Assembly (NCBI GenBank): GCA_033851955.1
Contig: JAWSVK010000014.1
Span: forward strand, 124,001 to 188,000
DNA: 64,000 nt
Direction: 5' to 3'
Source of the DNA: Profundibacter sp033851955
GTDB lineage: Bacteria; Pseudomonadota; Alphaproteobacteria; Rhodobacterales; Rhodobacteraceae
Each line of letters opens with the position of its first letter. The first letter of the stretch is position 1. This document shows positions 63,451-64,000 of the stretch, piece after piece. The translations under genes were made by a program, and so were the position numbers. The notes beneath the pieces are model-generated. The model saw only the letters and a program-made list of their open reading frames with translations, was not told the DNA's origin and ran no database searches.

Positions 63451-63894
63451 TTAATAAAAGAATTCTTTACTATAACCAGTAGTGCGTTGTTTTGAAGGGT
63501 CATTAAGAGTTTTTGCGAGTGGATGTTTCCTGAATCCAGCTAATCCTCGAGCCTCAAATGTTACGGAAATAGTTGCAACTTTATTCTCGTTCGATTCAAA
63601 AACACAATTTAGTGTCCCTCTCACATCGCCAAATTTACTCTGAAAAAGGACCCCAGCGTAGGTGAGCAGTGTGTATCGGTCATTAGAGATTCTAGCGAAT
63701 GATGGCCCTTCTAAAACGGCACCGTTAAGACCAACAAACACGGGCACTACGGCTTCCTCCAATGCAAGGAGGCAAGCTTTATCTTGATAGGTAAAAGGTG
63801 GCGCAAGTAGCGTGTAGTTGCGAGACAGATCAAAAGTTGCCGCGAATACAGGCGTGCAAATTGCCATAAAGCAGAAAGCTAGAGTTTTTGGCAC
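63451..63894 (-). CDS. Small secreted hypothetical protein
   Basis: A 147-residue protein not recognised. A GTG start at 63894 has AGGAG eight bases upstream and gives a signal peptide (PKTLAFCFMAICTPVFA), whereas a longer reading does not. The mature part has two cysteines and beta-like sequence (ARISNDRYTLLTYAGVLFQS). Base composition is more AT-rich than the neighbours, hinting at a recently acquired gene. Confidence 0.6.
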   Translation of the reverse strand: MPKTLAFCFMAICTPVFAATFDLSRNYTLLAPPFTYQDKACLLALEEAVVPVFVGLNGAVLEGPSFARISNDRYTLLTYAGVLFQSKFGDVRGTLNCVFESNENKVATISVTFEARGLAGFRKHPLAKTLNDPSKQRTTGYSKEFFY

Positions 63895-64000
63895 GGCTGG
63901 TGCTCCTATGTAGGCAAATGAAGCAACAGTATAAGTTCGATAACAAACAACGTGCAATATCAATTAGTTTGGCTAGACATAAGGCACATTCTATTCGCTG

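Overview
The window looks like the chromosome of a marine Rhodobacterales (Roseobacter-type) alphaproteobacterium. The evidence is a complete Rhodobacter capsulatus-type gene transfer agent (GTA) cluster, an lptF-lptG-lptD-surA-pdxA-rsmA block, a DUF4167 gene beside prmC-prfA, an alphaproteobacterial pdhA-pdhB-pdhC operon whose E1 beta subunit carries a lipoyl domain, a Mur-type Fur protein without the usual zinc-site cysteines, and a TGA-N9-TCA Iron-Rhodo-box-like site. No rRNA, tRNA, CRISPR array, insertion sequence or integrase was seen.

Layout. 0-12.5 kb is housekeeping: holC and pepA, the LPS-transport/outer-membrane biogenesis operon running into pdxA and rsmA, a DUF4167 RNA-binding-like protein, prmC and prfA. 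12.5-23 kb carries metabolic and accessory genes: agmatinase-like and M20 amidohydrolase genes, mazG, an orphan ferric-iron binding protein with a candidate iron operator, nucleoside hydrolase, GNAT, SelO, RidA, an endonuclease/phosphatase-fold protein and a P-loop kinase. 23-34.7 kb has two EamA transporters, a frameshifted ankyrin gene, an NhaP-type antiporter, a Mur/Fur regulator, a Hint-domain protein, enolase, a DUF1353 lipoprotein, a DUF985 cupin, anmK and tyrS. 34.8-44.8 kb has a DUF3179 protein, two cyclophilins (one membrane-anchored, one cytoplasmic), pgk, class I fructose-bisphosphate aldolase, a flavoprotein monooxygenase, an FtsB-like protein and the pyruvate dehydrogenase genes. 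Glycolysis from aldolase through phosphoglycerate kinase and enolase to pyruvate dehydrogenase is thus well represented. 44.8-60.5 kb is cysE followed by the GTA cluster on the minus strand. mltG and fabF lie upstream of it, and the window ends with a 497-base non-coding structured region and a small secreted protein.

The GTA cluster holds g1 to g15 with every frame intact: small and large terminase, portal, g3.5, prohead protease, capsid, connectors, tail tube, chaperones, tape measure, and baseplate/hub genes including an NlpC/P60 peptidase and a 1303-residue tip protein. The most interesting signals I found are RNA-level ones in this otherwise known cluster. There is a consensus-like promoter followed at once by an intrinsic terminator inside the leader, before g1. 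A perfect four-way-junction cloverleaf fills the g8-g9 gap ahead of the major tail protein. A multibranched structure follows the capsid gene, and its stem pairs better on the transcribed strand than on the other. Together they suggest that a particle made by few cells, with very unequal protein stoichiometry, may be tuned by attenuation and by RNA processing or stability. This is inference and no experiment is implied.

Other signals are a dispersed intergenic repeat family with a 19-base exact core, a recurrent CTTGC-AAC-GCAAG-like palindrome, and a long inverted repeat before the aldolase gene.
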